A model generated the notes under the pieces. The model was not told the DNA's origin, ran no database searches, and saw only the letters and a list, made by a program, of their open reading frames with translations. Below are positions 20,564 through 29,192 of a stretch of 64,000 nt of DNA, one piece after another (the first letter of the stretch is position 1; the number at the start of each line of letters is the position of its first letter). The stretch is from Mycolicibacterium sp. YH-1 (GTDB taxonomy: Bacteria; Actinomycetota; Actinomycetes; Mycobacteriales; Mycobacteriaceae): assembly GCF_022557175.1 (NCBI RefSeq), contig NZ_CP092915.1, forward strand, positions 5,456,001-5,520,000, in the 5' to 3' direction. The position numbers were made by a program, and so were the translations under genes.

Positions 20564-21207
20564 CTCATCCACACCGGTGAGACCGGCAGGCCGTTGCGAT
20601 ACCGGTACTCGGCGATCGCCTTGAGGTTCCTCAGCTCCAGCAGGTGACCGGCGCCGAACATGTCCCAGAAGTCACCGACCCACACGGGCCGTTGCGGCGG
20701 CGCGGTCTCGGGGTAGGGGTTGTGGTCGTAGAACGGGTGGTGGCAGTTGGTCCAGAGCACCACCGAGCCGGGCTTGTCGAGCACCACCTGCGCGTCGACG
20801 ACCCGCATCAGGTAGACCATCCAGAGGTGGCGGCCCTGATCCCACGCGCAGTGATAGTCGACGGTGCGTGCCTGCGGGTTGGCGACTGTGCGCGTGTAGA
20901 TCTCGGTCTCCGACCCCAACCGGTCGTAGGCCACCCACAGCCCCGGTTCCTCGGTTGGCGTGAAACCGCGCAGGCTGTAGGTCCACTCCTCCAGGCTGCG
21001 GGTGTCCGACAGGTACTCGTACAGTTCGTCTGGCGGGCAGTCGATGTAGTCGTTGACGGTGCAGTACTCGCCAAACACCTGGTCATGCGGGTACACCGAT
21101 CGCATCATCTCCAGGATGATCGGCGTCGCCTTCTCACGCGGTGCATTCTCGATGCGAATCACGCCGTCAATGGGGGTGGTTATGTCGTCAAGCGCGGGCA
21201 GCGACAT
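20560..21207 (-). CDS. SRPBCC-family protein of the ThDP/KAS III operon
   Basis: 215 residues. The central part (VNDYIDCPPDELYEYLSDTRSLEEWTYSLRGFTP, then QARTVDYHCAWDQGRHLWMVYLMRVVDAQ) matches the helix-grip START/cyclase fold. A Trp/His/Tyr-rich segment follows (LWTNCHHPFYDHNPYPE, WVGDFWDMFGAGHLLELRNLKAIAEYRY). The function may be cyclase, dehydratase or ligand carrier; sequence alone does not decide. Its start lies 20 bp inside the end of the ThDP gene, and its stop overlaps the KAS III-like start, so expression is tightly coupled. Confidence 0.82.
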   Translation of the reverse strand: MSLPALDDITTPIDGVIRIENAPREKATPIILEMMRSVYPHDQVFGEYCTVNDYIDCPPDELYEYLSDTRSLEEWTYSLRGFTPTEEPGLWVAYDRLGSETEIYTRTVANPQARTVDYHCAWDQGRHLWMVYLMRVVDAQVVLDKPGSVVLWTNCHHPFYDHNPYPETAPPQRPVWVGDFWDMFGAGHLLELRNLKAIAEYRYRNGLPVSPVWMR

Positions 21208-22888
21208 GGTCGGTCATCTCCTCGTCAATCAGTTGGTGTTGGATAGCAGCGAGAAACGGTGCGAAGGGCGGGATCTCGTCTGCCGAGCACTCGATGCTCA
21301 CGACCGACGGCCCGGTGTGTGCGAATGCGTCGCGCAGGGTTGCGGACAGGACCGCGGTGTCGACGACGTCGATGGACGGCAGACCCGGGAACATCGCGGC
21401 CAGGCCGGCACCGAGCCGGCTCGGTGTGAAGCGGTTGTAGCTGTACTGATCTCCGTAGAACAGTTGTTCGCGGCTGACGCACATGGCATGGGCGTTGTTG
21501 TTGAACAGCACCACGGTGATCGGCAGCTCATACTGAATCGCGGTGTGAATCTCCATGCCGTGCATGAAGAACGAGCCGTCGCCCGCGATGACGACGGTCC
21601 TGCGCCGCCTGGCGAAGCACATGCCGATCGCGGCGCCGAAGCTGTAGCCCATGCCACCCATACCGAGCGCGACGACGAACCGCCCGTCCCGCCGCACGGG
21701 GAGGTGGTGGATGGCCGCTGCGCCGCTGTTGCCCGCATCCACGACGATGTCGGCGTCATGGGGTAGCGCCTCGTCGAGCGCCGTCATGGCGGCGCGGTAG
21801 CGCACGCCGCGGCCGTCGTGCTCGGGTGGCTGTAACTCGCGTCGTGGCATGGCGTTACACACCCGCAGCCCTCGAGGCCGGCCCACCCCGGTCAACGCGC
21901 GGACGAGCTCGCTCAACGACGTGCGCAGATCACCGGAGTGCACGTGCAGGCCCGGCACATAGGGCCGCACCGACCCGATCGACACCACCGACACTCGGTC
22001 GAGTGCGTCGTCGAGCCCGGCTCGGGCGGTGACCGGCAGTCGTGCGCCGACCAGGAGACACACCGAGCTGTCCGCCACCGCGTCCGCGACAGCCGGGTGC
22101 CCCATCACGCCGGTGACGCCAAGCGCCGACGAGGCGCCTAGACCCGGTGACCCACTGGTGTCCTTCGCGTCGGGCACCGTCGCGACGGAGGCGCGCAGCA
22201 CGGCGCGCAGTTCCTCCAGTTCGGCGCGAGCGTCGTCGCGGGCAACCTGTTCACCGGCGATGATGGTGACCGGGCCGAGCGCGCACCGCAGTGCGTCGAC
22301 GACCGGCGCGAGGTCCTCGACCCATGCCCCCGCCACCATGTCATCGACATCTGCCACCTCGATGATGCTCTGCTGTACGTCCTTTGGCAGCAGCAGTACA
22401 GCCGGGCCGCCGGAGTGTGCGGCAGCGATGGCCTCGGGAAGTGCGGTGACGATATCGGCGGGGTCGACGATTCTGCGGCAGTACACCGACACCGCGGAGA
22501 ACACCGCGACGGCGTCGATCGATCCGCCCAGTCCACTGGTGTCCTGGAAGCTGCCCTGCCCGTCCATCACTGTCGGAGCCTGGCCAACGAGCGCCAGCAC
22601 CGGGACTCTACTGGTGTAGGACTCCCCCAGTGCTGCAACGAGGTTCAGAGATCCGCCACCCGATGTGGCAGCCACCACGCCGAGACTCGCCGACGCCCTG
22701 GCCAGACCGTCGGCCATGGCTGCCGCCGAGAACTCGTGTTTGGCCAGCACGCCGGTGATGTCCTCCCGACCGAACATCGCGTCGTAAAGGTCCTCGATGT
22801 TGGCACCGTCCACCCCGAAGACGAAACCGACCCCATGAGTCGCAAGTCCGTCGACGATGTGGTCGACCACCCGGCCTCTGCTGACCAT
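21188..22888 (-). CDS. Thiamine-diphosphate-dependent enzyme (acetolactate synthase-like)
   Basis: 566 residues, with the three-domain layout of the POX/ALS family. The N-terminal Pyr domain has the activating Glu52 in AKHEFSAAAMADGLARA. The middle domain is ~190-330. The C-terminal PP domain has the ThDP/Mg motif GDGSFFMHGMEIHTAIQYEL, continuing to NNN, beginning at about 436. It probably decarboxylates a 2-keto acid and/or ligates the resulting acyl anion to an acceptor. Housekeeping acetolactate synthase is unlikely, because no small subunit follows and the neighbours are SRPBCC, KAS III-like and aminotransferase genes. First gene of that operon, 69 bp after rslA and just downstream of a SigL-type promoter. 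Confidence 0.88.
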   Translation of the reverse strand: MVSRGRVVDHIVDGLATHGVGFVFGVDGANIEDLYDAMFGREDITGVLAKHEFSAAAMADGLARASASLGVVAATSGGGSLNLVAALGESYTSRVPVLALVGQAPTVMDGQGSFQDTSGLGGSIDAVAVFSAVSVYCRRIVDPADIVTALPEAIAAAHSGGPAVLLLPKDVQQSIIEVADVDDMVAGAWVEDLAPVVDALRCALGPVTIIAGEQVARDDARAELEELRAVLRASVATVPDAKDTSGSPGLGASSALGVTGVMGHPAVADAVADSSVCLLVGARLPVTARAGLDDALDRVSVVSIGSVRPYVPGLHVHSGDLRTSLSELVRALTGVGRPRGLRVCNAMPRRELQPPEHDGRGVRYRAAMTALDEALPHDADIVVDAGNSGAAAIHHLPVRRDGRFVVALGMGGMGYSFGAAIGMCFARRRRTVVIAGDGSFFMHGMEIHTAIQYELPITVVLFNNNAHAMCVSREQLFYGDQYSYNRFTPSRLGAGLAAMFPGLPSIDVVDTAVLSATLRDAFAHTGPSVVSIECSADEIPPFAPFLAAIQHQLIDEEMTDHVAARA

Positions 22889-22915
22889 CGCTCACCTGCT
22901 TCCTGATCTGCAGGT

Positions 22916-22943
22916 GACACGACGTCGGTGGCGTCGGGGTTCA
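22916..22943 (-). promoter_or_regulatory. SigL-type promoter for the ThDP/KAS III operon
   Basis: On the minus strand TGAACC (22943-22938) and CGTGTC (22921-22916) are exactly 16 bp apart. This equals the M. tuberculosis SigL consensus as I recall it (TGAACC, N16-18, CGTGTC). It lies wholly in the gap between rslA and the ThDP gene, about 28 bp ahead of the ThDP start codon, where the transcript would begin. The same motif with the same spacing precedes sigL at 24229-24256. Confidence 0.78.
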
Positions 22944-22957
22944 CCGCATCAGGGAAC

Positions 22958-23698
22958 TCACAGGGTGCGCTCAAGCAGTACCTTTCCCGTGTCGGTGGAA
23001 ACCAGTTGCACCGAGGCGATTTCCTCCTTCGGCAACGGCGTGTTGCCACTGGGCAGGGCGGTGGCCCCGGACAGGCCGAGCCAGGTGGCGATCTGGGTCG
23101 CCTTGCCATCCCTGCCGACGACCACCATGCCGAGGTTGCTCGGCGGGGCGCTGCCACCACCGGACCACTGGCCGTACGAGCACGCCATGTCGATGCGCGT
23201 ACCCCACCCGTAACTGCTCAACGCAACGGTCGCGCTGAACGGCGTCGGCTCGAGCTTGGTCATCTCGAGTTCCTGCGCAACGACCTGCGACGACCCGCTC
23301 TGCAGCCCGAACACGCCCGGCCGGATCGCGACCACGAGACCGATGGCCACCAGCGCGGCCGCCACACCGACGGCGGTCGCCATCAACCACCGCGACCGGC
23401 GGCGGCGCCACCGCACCTTGTCCAAGACCTGCTGACGCACCTCCGGCCGCAGTGGCGGCGGCTCGGCCTGCGCGGTGCCCAGCGACTTCACATCCTCGGC
23501 GTCGAGCATGGCCAGCAGCGCCGGCATGCCGGAGATATCGGCAACGGCTGCCCGGCATCGGTCGCACGTCCGCATGTGCGCCTCGTACTCGCGTCGCTCC
23601 ACACTCGACAGCGAACCGAGCACGTACGCGGCATCCCACGTCGCGTATCGGTCGCCCTCGAGCGATTCCACGCTTCGGGGTCCACCCAGTTGGGTCAT
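22958..23698 (-). CDS. rslA: Anti-sigma factor of SigL (RslA-type, zinc-binding)
   Basis: 246 residues. The N-terminal anti-sigma domain carries the zinc motif His41-x3-Cys45-x2-Cys48 (EAHMRTCDRCRA). One transmembrane helix spans about residues 104-125 (WLMATAVGVAAALVAIGLVVAI), followed by an extracytoplasmic domain of ~120 residues of the anti-sigma-K/RskA C-terminal kind. It holds SigL at the membrane; in M. tuberculosis RslA releases SigL on oxidation of the zinc-site cysteines. Its start overlaps the sigL stop (ATGA), the common arrangement of a sigma/anti-sigma pair. Confidence 0.93.
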   Translation of the reverse strand: MTQLGGPRSVESLEGDRYATWDAAYVLGSLSSVERREYEAHMRTCDRCRAAVADISGMPALLAMLDAEDVKSLGTAQAEPPPLRPEVRQQVLDKVRWRRRRSRWLMATAVGVAAALVAIGLVVAIRPGVFGLQSGSSQVVAQELEMTKLEPTPFSATVALSSYGWGTRIDMACSYGQWSGGGSAPPSNLGMVVVGRDGKATQIATWLGLSGATALPSGNTPLPKEEIASVQLVSTDTGKVLLERTL

Positions 23699-24210
23699 CG
23701 TGTCACCCCCATCTCCTGCAGGTTGAGTCGCAACGCGCGTACCGCGTAGTGCAGCCGGGACTTGACGGTGCCCTCGGCGATCTGCAGCGCGGTCGCGATC
23801 TGGGCGACGCTCTGCCCCTGGTAGTAGGCCCTCATGATCACCGCGCGGTGATCCTCCGACAGTTCACTCATGGCCGTGCCCAGCAACAGCTTGTCCAATG
23901 CGTGATCCACCTGGTCGGGCCCCGCCTGATCGGCGACCGCCTCGATGTCGGCGGTCCCGGACTCGTTGCGGAATCGAGCACTGCGCCGCTCGTCGATGAT
24001 CAGGTTGCGCGCGACGGTGAACAACCACGCCCTCGCTGAACGGTCGGCGTCATACGTGACCTCTGGATGACGCCAGGCGCGCAACAGCGTCTCCTGCACC
24101 ACGTCCTCCGCGCGAGCCGCGTCTCCGGTCAACCGCATGACGTAGCGCCAGAGCGCGCCTGCGTGCTCGTCGTAGAGGACCCTCATCATGGCGGCCTCAG
24201 GATCATCCAT
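23695..24210 (-). CDS. sigL: ECF RNA polymerase sigma factor SigL
   Basis: 171 residues from the ATG at 24210, preceded by GGAGG; the frame extends 24 codons upstream, but those codons overlap the promoter motif. The sequence closely follows M. tuberculosis SigL: MMRVLYDEHAGALWRYVMRLTGD (region 2), AEDVVQETLLRAWRHPEV, ARAWLFTVARNLIIDERRSARFRN, and a region 4 helix-turn-helix (SVAQIATALQIAEGTVKSRLHYAVRALRLNLQEMGVTR). Gene order secY-adk-map-sigL-rslA is also that of M. tuberculosis (Rv0732-Rv0736). Autoregulation is indicated by the promoter motif at 24229-24256. Confidence 0.95.
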   Translation of the reverse strand: MDDPEAAMMRVLYDEHAGALWRYVMRLTGDAARAEDVVQETLLRAWRHPEVTYDADRSARAWLFTVARNLIIDERRSARFRNESGTADIEAVADQAGPDQVDHALDKLLLGTAMSELSEDHRAVIMRAYYQGQSVAQIATALQIAEGTVKSRLHYAVRALRLNLQEMGVTR

Positions 24211-24228
24211 TCCCAACCTCCGCCAGTT

Positions 24229-24256
24229 AACACGCAGCGGACCGCTGCGCGGTTCA
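24229..24256 (-). promoter_or_regulatory. SigL-type autoregulatory promoter of sigL-rslA
   Basis: On the minus strand TGAACC (24256-24251) is followed after 16 bp by CGTGTT (24234-24229). This is the SigL form. The transcript would start a few bases before the ribosome-binding site of sigL, which supports the ATG at 24210 as the real start. It implies positive feedback once RslA releases SigL. Confidence 0.75.
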
Positions 24257-24369
24257 ACCGAGACGACAGGTCTTGTGCGCAACTACAAGGGACTATGCCC
24301 TAACATCGCCGGTCACGAAAGGTGCGGGCGCCGATTCACCGCGCAAACGCGGGCAACGCCCCGCGAGCC

Positions 24370-25164
24370 CTACAGCGTGAGGATTCGCGGTCCGTCGTCG
24401 GTGACCGCCACGGTGTGCTCCCAGTGCGCGGCACGGGAACCGTCGGTGGTGACGACTGTCCAGTCGTCCGACAGCACCTTGGTGTTCGTGGTGCCCAGCG
24501 TGAGCATGGGTTCGATGGCCAAAACCGATCCGGGTTCCAGATAGGGGCCGCGGCCGGGTGAACCCTCGTTGGGCAGGAAGGGGTCCATGTGCATCTGCCT
24601 GCCGATGCCATGACCGCCGTAGCCCTCGACGATGCCGTACTTGCGGCCGTGGCTCTCCTCGGCAGCGCGAGTGCCGTTCTCGATCGCGTGCGAGACGTCG
24701 GTGAGTCGGTTACCCGGCACCATTGCCGCGATACCGGCCTCCATCGACAGCCGGGTTGCCTCCGACAACAGCTCGTCGGCGGGGATCAGCGGGCCGACTC
24801 CGAAGGTTAACGCCGAGTCACCATGCCAGTCGTCGAGGATGGCACCGCAGTCGATCGACACCAGATCGCCGGCCACAAGCACCTCGTCGCGCGCGGGGAT
24901 CCCGTGCACGACGCGGTCGTTGACCGAGGAGCAGATGCTGGCGGGAAACCCGTGATAACCGAGGAACGACGGGATACCGCCACCGTCGCGGATGACGGCC
25001 TCGGCCACGGCGTCGAGGTCAAGCGTCGACACTCCGGGGACGGCGGCGGCGCGCACCGCCTTGAGCGCCTTGGCCACCAACGCACCCGCCGCGGCCATGG
25101 CGTCGAGTTCTGCGGCGCTGCGTGTGGCGACGACCTTGCGGCGCCTACCGGGCAGGCCGATCAT
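24370..25164 (-). CDS. map: Methionine aminopeptidase type I
   Basis: 264 residues. It has the pita-bread fold metal ligands: [20 protein letters not shown] (two Asp), [16 protein letters not shown] (His), [10 protein letters not shown] (Glu) and the C-terminal [13 protein letters not shown] (Glu). It removes the initiator Met from nascent chains in the cytosol. It starts 3 bp after the adk stop, as third gene of secY-adk-map, the mapA (Rv0734) position. There is no N-terminal SH3-binding extension, so it is the shorter mycobacterial form. Confidence 0.95.
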   Translation of the reverse strand: MIGLPGRRRKVVATRSAAELDAMAAAGALVAKALKAVRAAAVPGVSTLDLDAVAEAVIRDGGGIPSFLGYHGFPASICSSVNDRVVHGIPARDEVLVAGDLVSIDCGAILDDWHGDSALTFGVGPLIPADELLSEATRLSMEAGIAAMVPGNRLTDVSHAIENGTRAAEESHGRKYGIVEGYGGHGIGRQMHMDPFLPNEGSPGRGPYLEPGSVLAIEPMLTLGTTNTKVLSDDWTVVTTDGSRAAHWEHTVAVTDDGPRILTL

Positions 25165-25167
25165 CGA

Positions 25168-25713
25168 CTACCTACCGAGCGCCTGCAGTGCTCGGGCGAA
25201 CACCTCGTCGAGCGTGCCGATGGCATCCACCGTCTTGAGTTCGTCGCTGTAGTAGTCCAGCAGCGGCGCAGTCTCGTCGCGGTACACGTTCATGCGGTTG
25301 AGGATGATGTCATCGGTGTCATCGGCGCGGCCGCGGCCCTTGAGGCGTGCGAGCAGCTCGGCCTCGGAGACGCGGAACTCGACGACAGCATCAAGTTTCA
25401 GATTGCGCTTCGCCAACATGTCGCGCAGCGCCTCGGCCTGTTCCACCGATCGCGGGTAACCGTCGAGGATGAAGCCATCGGCGGCATCGGCGTTGCTGAT
25501 CCGATCGTCAACCAGCGCATTGGTCAGCGTGGAGGGCACCAGGTCGCCGGCGTCGAGGTACTTCTTGGCCTCGAGCCCCAGCTCGGTCTCGTTGCTGATG
25601 TTGTGGCGAAAGAGGTCGCCGGTGGAGATGTGCGGAATGCCGAGCTTCTCGGCCAGCTTCTCCGCCTGTGTGCCCTTGCCAGCGCCCGGCGGGCCAAGCA
25701 AAACGATTCTCAC
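25168..25713 (-). CDS. adk: Adenylate kinase (short-LID form)
   Basis: 181 residues. P-loop [10 protein letters not shown] at the N-terminus, NMP-binding [26 protein letters not shown], and a very short LID ([25 protein letters not shown]) instead of the ~30-residue zinc-type lid. The short lid is typical of mycobacterial Adk. It interconverts AMP+ATP and 2 ADP. Its start overlaps the secY stop (ATGA), and map follows 3 bp later. Confidence 0.96.
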   Translation of the reverse strand: MRIVLLGPPGAGKGTQAEKLAEKLGIPHISTGDLFRHNISNETELGLEAKKYLDAGDLVPSTLTNALVDDRISNADAADGFILDGYPRSVEQAEALRDMLAKRNLKLDAVVEFRVSEAELLARLKGRGRADDTDDIILNRMNVYRDETAPLLDYYSDELKTVDAIGTLDEVFARALQALGR

Positions 25714-27035
25714 TTGAGGAACCCTTCATAGTTTCGCTGCATCAGCTGGCTCTCGATCTGCTTCACGGTGTCCAGGCCGACGCCGATCATGATCAGCACC
25801 GCGGTACCGCCGAACGGCAGGTTCTGGACGGAACCGGTGTTGCCCATCTCCAGGAAGAGGTTGGGCAGCACGGCGATCACACCGAGGTAGATGGAGCCCG
25901 GCAGAGTGATGCGACTGAGTACGTACCGCAGATAGTCGGCGGTCGGCTTGCCGGGCCGGATGCCCGGAATGAATCCGCCGAACTTCTTCATCTCATCGGC
26001 ACGCTCATCGGGATTGAACGTGATCGAGACGTAGAAATAGGTGAAGAAGATGATCAGGCCGAAGTAGATCGCGATATAGGCCGGGCTGGCGGGGTTCGTC
26101 AGGTAGTTCGCGACGAACTTGGCCCACCACCCACTGCCCGGGTTGGCGCTACCACTCTGGATGAGCTGGGTGATCAGCTGGGGCACGTAGATCAGCGACG
26201 ACGCGAAGATGACCGGGATGACGCCGGCCTGGTTGACCTTCAGCGGCAGGTAGGTCGAGGTGCCGCCGTACATCTTGCGGCCGACCATGCGCTTGGCGTA
26301 CTGCACCGGGATACGGCGCTGGCCCTGCTCGACGAAGACCACACCGACGATGATGATCAGTGCCGCGACGCAGACCAGCGCGAAGACCATGCCGCCACGG
26401 CTCTCGAGGATGGTCTGGCCCTCCGCGGGAATGCGGGCTGCGATACCGGCGAAGATCAGCAGCGACATGCCGTTGCCGATGCCACGCTCGGTGACCAGCT
26501 CGCCCATCCACATCACCAGCGCTGCGCCTGCGGTCAGCACCAGCACGATGACGACGAGGGTGAAGATCGACGAGTCCTGGATGATCTCCAGCGAGCAGCC
26601 CTGCAACAGGCCACCGTTGGCGGCCAGCGCGACGATCGACGTCGCCTGGAGAACCGCCAGCGCGATGGACAGATAACGCGTGTACTGCGTCATCTTGGCC
26701 TGGCCGGACTGGCCTTCCTTGCGCAGCTGTTCGAAGCGCGGAATCACCACCGTCAGCAGCTGCACGATGATGCTGGCGGTGATGTAGGGCATCACGCCGA
26801 CCGCGAATACCGACAGCTGCAACAGCGCGCCGCCGGAGAACAGGTTGATCAGCGAGTAGATCTGCGCTGAGTCACCGCCACTGACCTGCTCGATGCACTT
26901 CTGCACGTTGGGATAGTTCACACCGGGAGACGGCAGCGAAGCGCCGGCTCGATACAGGATGACTATGCCCAGAGTGAAGAGGATCTTGCGTCTGAGGTCG
27001 GCCGTCCGCAGCGATGAGATAAAAGCCGAAAGCAC
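25710..27035 (-). CDS. secY: Preprotein translocase subunit SecY
   Basis: 441 residues with about ten transmembrane segments. Recognisable SecY signatures are [16 protein letters not shown] near the first helix, [20 protein letters not shown], and the C-terminal [32 protein letters not shown]. It forms the protein-conducting channel with SecE and SecG in the plasma membrane. First gene of secY-adk-map. It is separated from the divergent methyltransferases by 289 bp. Confidence 0.97.
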   Translation of the reverse strand: MLSAFISSLRTADLRRKILFTLGIVILYRAGASLPSPGVNYPNVQKCIEQVSGGDSAQIYSLINLFSGGALLQLSVFAVGVMPYITASIIVQLLTVVIPRFEQLRKEGQSGQAKMTQYTRYLSIALAVLQATSIVALAANGGLLQGCSLEIIQDSSIFTLVVIVLVLTAGAALVMWMGELVTERGIGNGMSLLIFAGIAARIPAEGQTILESRGGMVFALVCVAALIIIVGVVFVEQGQRRIPVQYAKRMVGRKMYGGTSTYLPLKVNQAGVIPVIFASSLIYVPQLITQLIQSGSANPGSGWWAKFVANYLTNPASPAYIAIYFGLIIFFTYFYVSITFNPDERADEMKKFGGFIPGIRPGKPTADYLRYVLSRITLPGSIYLGVIAVLPNLFLEMGNTGSVQNLPFGGTAVLIMIGVGLDTVKQIESQLMQRNYEGFLK

Positions 27036-27324
27036 TCTTCCTCCTGCGCAGCCGAGTCCGAGTCGCGGCGTGCAAATGGGGCTGGCTTGACCAGCGCATT
27101 GGGGTTACGTCCCGCACGAACTGGCCGCAAGCTCACAGCCTGCGAAGTCGCGCGTCAAACAGTCTACGAGAGTAACAGCCGCGACCGCTCCGACTCGCAT
27201 CCGATGGGGGTCCGGCCACTCGAACCGAACTCCCAAGTTCGAAGCGTACAGTCAGAACCGAGTTATTAACTGGGCTAACTAAAACCCAGCCAGTAAAACC
27301 AGCGAGTTACTTTGGAGAGCCGCC
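27036..27324. promoter_or_regulatory. Divergent intergenic region secY / methyltransferases
   Basis: The right half (27200-27324) is clearly more AT-rich than its surroundings and holds repeated ACTGG/CCAGT elements around 27264-27300, including CTGGG...CCCAG separated by 10 nt. This part is likely to carry the promoter and possibly an operator for the methyltransferase genes. The left half should carry the secY promoter, but I could not pick a convincing -10/-35 pair. No gene is supported here. Confidence 0.4.
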
Positions 27325-28224
27325 ATGGCGCGTACAGATGACGACACCTGGGATCTAGCGTCCAGCGTGGGCGCGACAGCGACCATGGTCGCCGCTGCCA
27401 GGGCAATCGCCTCACGCGAACCCGATGCCCTGATCCAGGACCCCTACGCCGCATCGCTGGTACGGGAGGTCGGTATCGACTTCTTCACCAAGCTCGTGGA
27501 CGGAGTCGTCCCGCCCGATGCCGTCGGCGACGGCAGTACGGCCAGGACGATGACCGACGTGATGGCGGTGCGCACACGCTTCTTCGACGACTTCTTCCTG
27601 GGATCAGAGGGTGTCTCACAGGCCGTGATCCTGGCGTCGGGCCTGGACTCGCGCGCCTACCGACTGCCGTGGCCGAGTGGCACCGTCGTCTACGAGATCG
27701 ACCAGCCGCGGGTGATCGAGGCGAAGAGCGCCGCGATGACGCGAATCGGCGCGTCGGCCACATGCGACCGTCGAGCCGTCGGCATCGACCTGCGTGAGGA
27801 CTGGCCCGATGCGCTTCGGCGCAGCGGCTTCGATCCCGCCCAGCCGACCGCCTGGAGTGCCGAGGGCCTGCTGGTCTACTTGCCGCCGGAGGCACAGGAC
27901 CGCCTGTTCGACGACATCACCGCGATCTCGGCCCCTGGCAGCCGACTCGCCACGGAGTACCACCCCGACGGAGGTGCCGCCATCGCCGCGCGCGCCGCGG
28001 CGATGAACGACGTGTGGCGCGACCACGGCTTCGATCTGGACATGGGCGAGCTGTTCTACGGCGGCGAGCGCACGCCCGTCATCGACTACCTGACCGCACA
28101 CGGCTGGCAGGTCAGTGCCCGCTCGCGTGCCGAGGTCTTCGCCCACTACGGCCGCAGATTCGAGATCACTGGCGATCTAGCACCCATGAGTGGCTCGCTG
28201 GCCGTCATCGCCACCAAGAGCTAG
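27325..28224 (+). CDS. S-adenosylmethionine-dependent methyltransferase (tandem copy 1)
   Basis: 299 residues of the mycobacterial TIGR00027/leucine carboxyl-methyltransferase-like family. Conserved blocks: [23 protein letters not shown] at the N-terminus, [30 protein letters not shown] (SAM-binding), [41 protein letters not shown]. Substrate unknown, possibly a carboxyl or hydroxyl group of a small molecule or lipid. First of three tandem paralogues next to secY, the position of Rv0731c-type genes in M. tuberculosis. A ribosome-binding site (TTTGGAGAG) precedes the ATG. Confidence 0.9.
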   Translation: MARTDDDTWDLASSVGATATMVAAARAIASREPDALIQDPYAASLVREVGIDFFTKLVDGVVPPDAVGDGSTARTMTDVMAVRTRFFDDFFLGSEGVSQAVILASGLDSRAYRLPWPSGTVVYEIDQPRVIEAKSAAMTRIGASATCDRRAVGIDLREDWPDALRRSGFDPAQPTAWSAEGLLVYLPPEAQDRLFDDITAISAPGSRLATEYHPDGGAAIAARAAAMNDVWRDHGFDLDMGELFYGGERTPVIDYLTAHGWQVSARSRAEVFAHYGRRFEITGDLAPMSGSLAVIATKS

Positions 28225-28247
28225 CCATCAAGAGTTAAGGAGTATCG

Positions 28248-29159
28248 ATGACCCGTACCGACAACGACACCTGGGACCTGGCCTCCAGCGTCGGCGCCAC
28301 GGCCACCGCGGTCGCCGCGTCCCGAGCGGCCGCCTCACAGGGGCCCGATGCACTTCTCGCCGACCCGTGGGCTGACCCGCTGGTCCGTGCCGTCGGCATC
28401 GAGCACTTCGTCAAGCTTCTCGACGGTGACGACGACGGGCGGCTCGCCGCCGAGGACGATCCGCTGCTCAACCGGCGCGCGATGAATGAGCAGATCACCG
28501 TCCGCACCCGCTACTTCGACGACTTCTTCATGCACGCCTCCCGCGACGGTGTCCGCCAGGTGGTGATTCTCGCGTCAGGTCTCGACACGCGCGCCTACCG
28601 GCTGCCGTGGCTGCGTGACACCACCGTCTATGAGGTCGACCAGCCCGCGGTAATCGCGTTCAAGACCGACACCCTTGCCGGCCTCGGCGCCGAGCCCACC
28701 GCACAGCTCCGCACCGTGTCGGTCGATCTGCGGGACGACTGGCCAACCGCACTGCGGGCGGCAGGCTTCGACAGCAGCGCGCCCACCGCGTGGAGCGCCG
28801 AGGGTCTGCTCGTCTACCTACCCCCGGAGGCCCAGGATCGGCTGTTCGACGACATCACCGCGCTGTCGGCACCCGGCAGCCGGCTGGCCACCGAACACAT
28901 GGACATGGCGTCACTGCCCGCCGACTGGGCGGACAAGCTCACACAGCGATCGAAGCGGATCGGATCCGATATCAACCTCGCGGAGCTGTTCTACCTCGGT
29001 GAGCGCAACAGCGCCGCCGACTATCTGACCGCCCGCGGATGGCATGTCGACGTCCGCCGGACCGATCAGGCCTTCGCCGCCAACGGGTTCGAGCTGCCCG
29101 ACGACGAGCTGGCGGCCTTCGGGGGCGATTCCGGCTACCTCACTGGCACGTTGAACTAG
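28248..29159 (+). CDS. S-adenosylmethionine-dependent methyltransferase (tandem copy 2)
   Basis: 303 residues, same family as the previous gene: [89 protein letters not shown]. It differs mainly in the ~80-140 region and in the C-terminal lid, where substrate choice is expected. It starts 23 bp after copy 1 with a good ribosome-binding site (TAAGGAG), so it is co-transcribed. No broken motif was seen. Confidence 0.9.
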   Translation: MTRTDNDTWDLASSVGATATAVAASRAAASQGPDALLADPWADPLVRAVGIEHFVKLLDGDDDGRLAAEDDPLLNRRAMNEQITVRTRYFDDFFMHASRDGVRQVVILASGLDTRAYRLPWLRDTTVYEVDQPAVIAFKTDTLAGLGAEPTAQLRTVSVDLRDDWPTALRAAGFDSSAPTAWSAEGLLVYLPPEAQDRLFDDITALSAPGSRLATEHMDMASLPADWADKLTQRSKRIGSDINLAELFYLGERNSAADYLTARGWHVDVRRTDQAFAANGFELPDDELAAFGGDSGYLTGTLN

Positions 29160-29192
29160 ACCGAACAAGACAGACCGAGACGGAGGACACCC

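Noticed and set aside
21188..22888. Housekeeping acetolactate synthase (ilvB)
   Set aside because: No regulatory small subunit or ilvC follows. The neighbours are KAS III-like, SRPBCC and aminotransferase genes, and the gene follows a SigL-type promoter.
24211..24282. Longer SigL start at 24282
   Set aside because: It would begin upstream of the -35 of the SigL-type promoter, and its residues do not resemble SigL. The ATG at 24210 has GGAGG in front.
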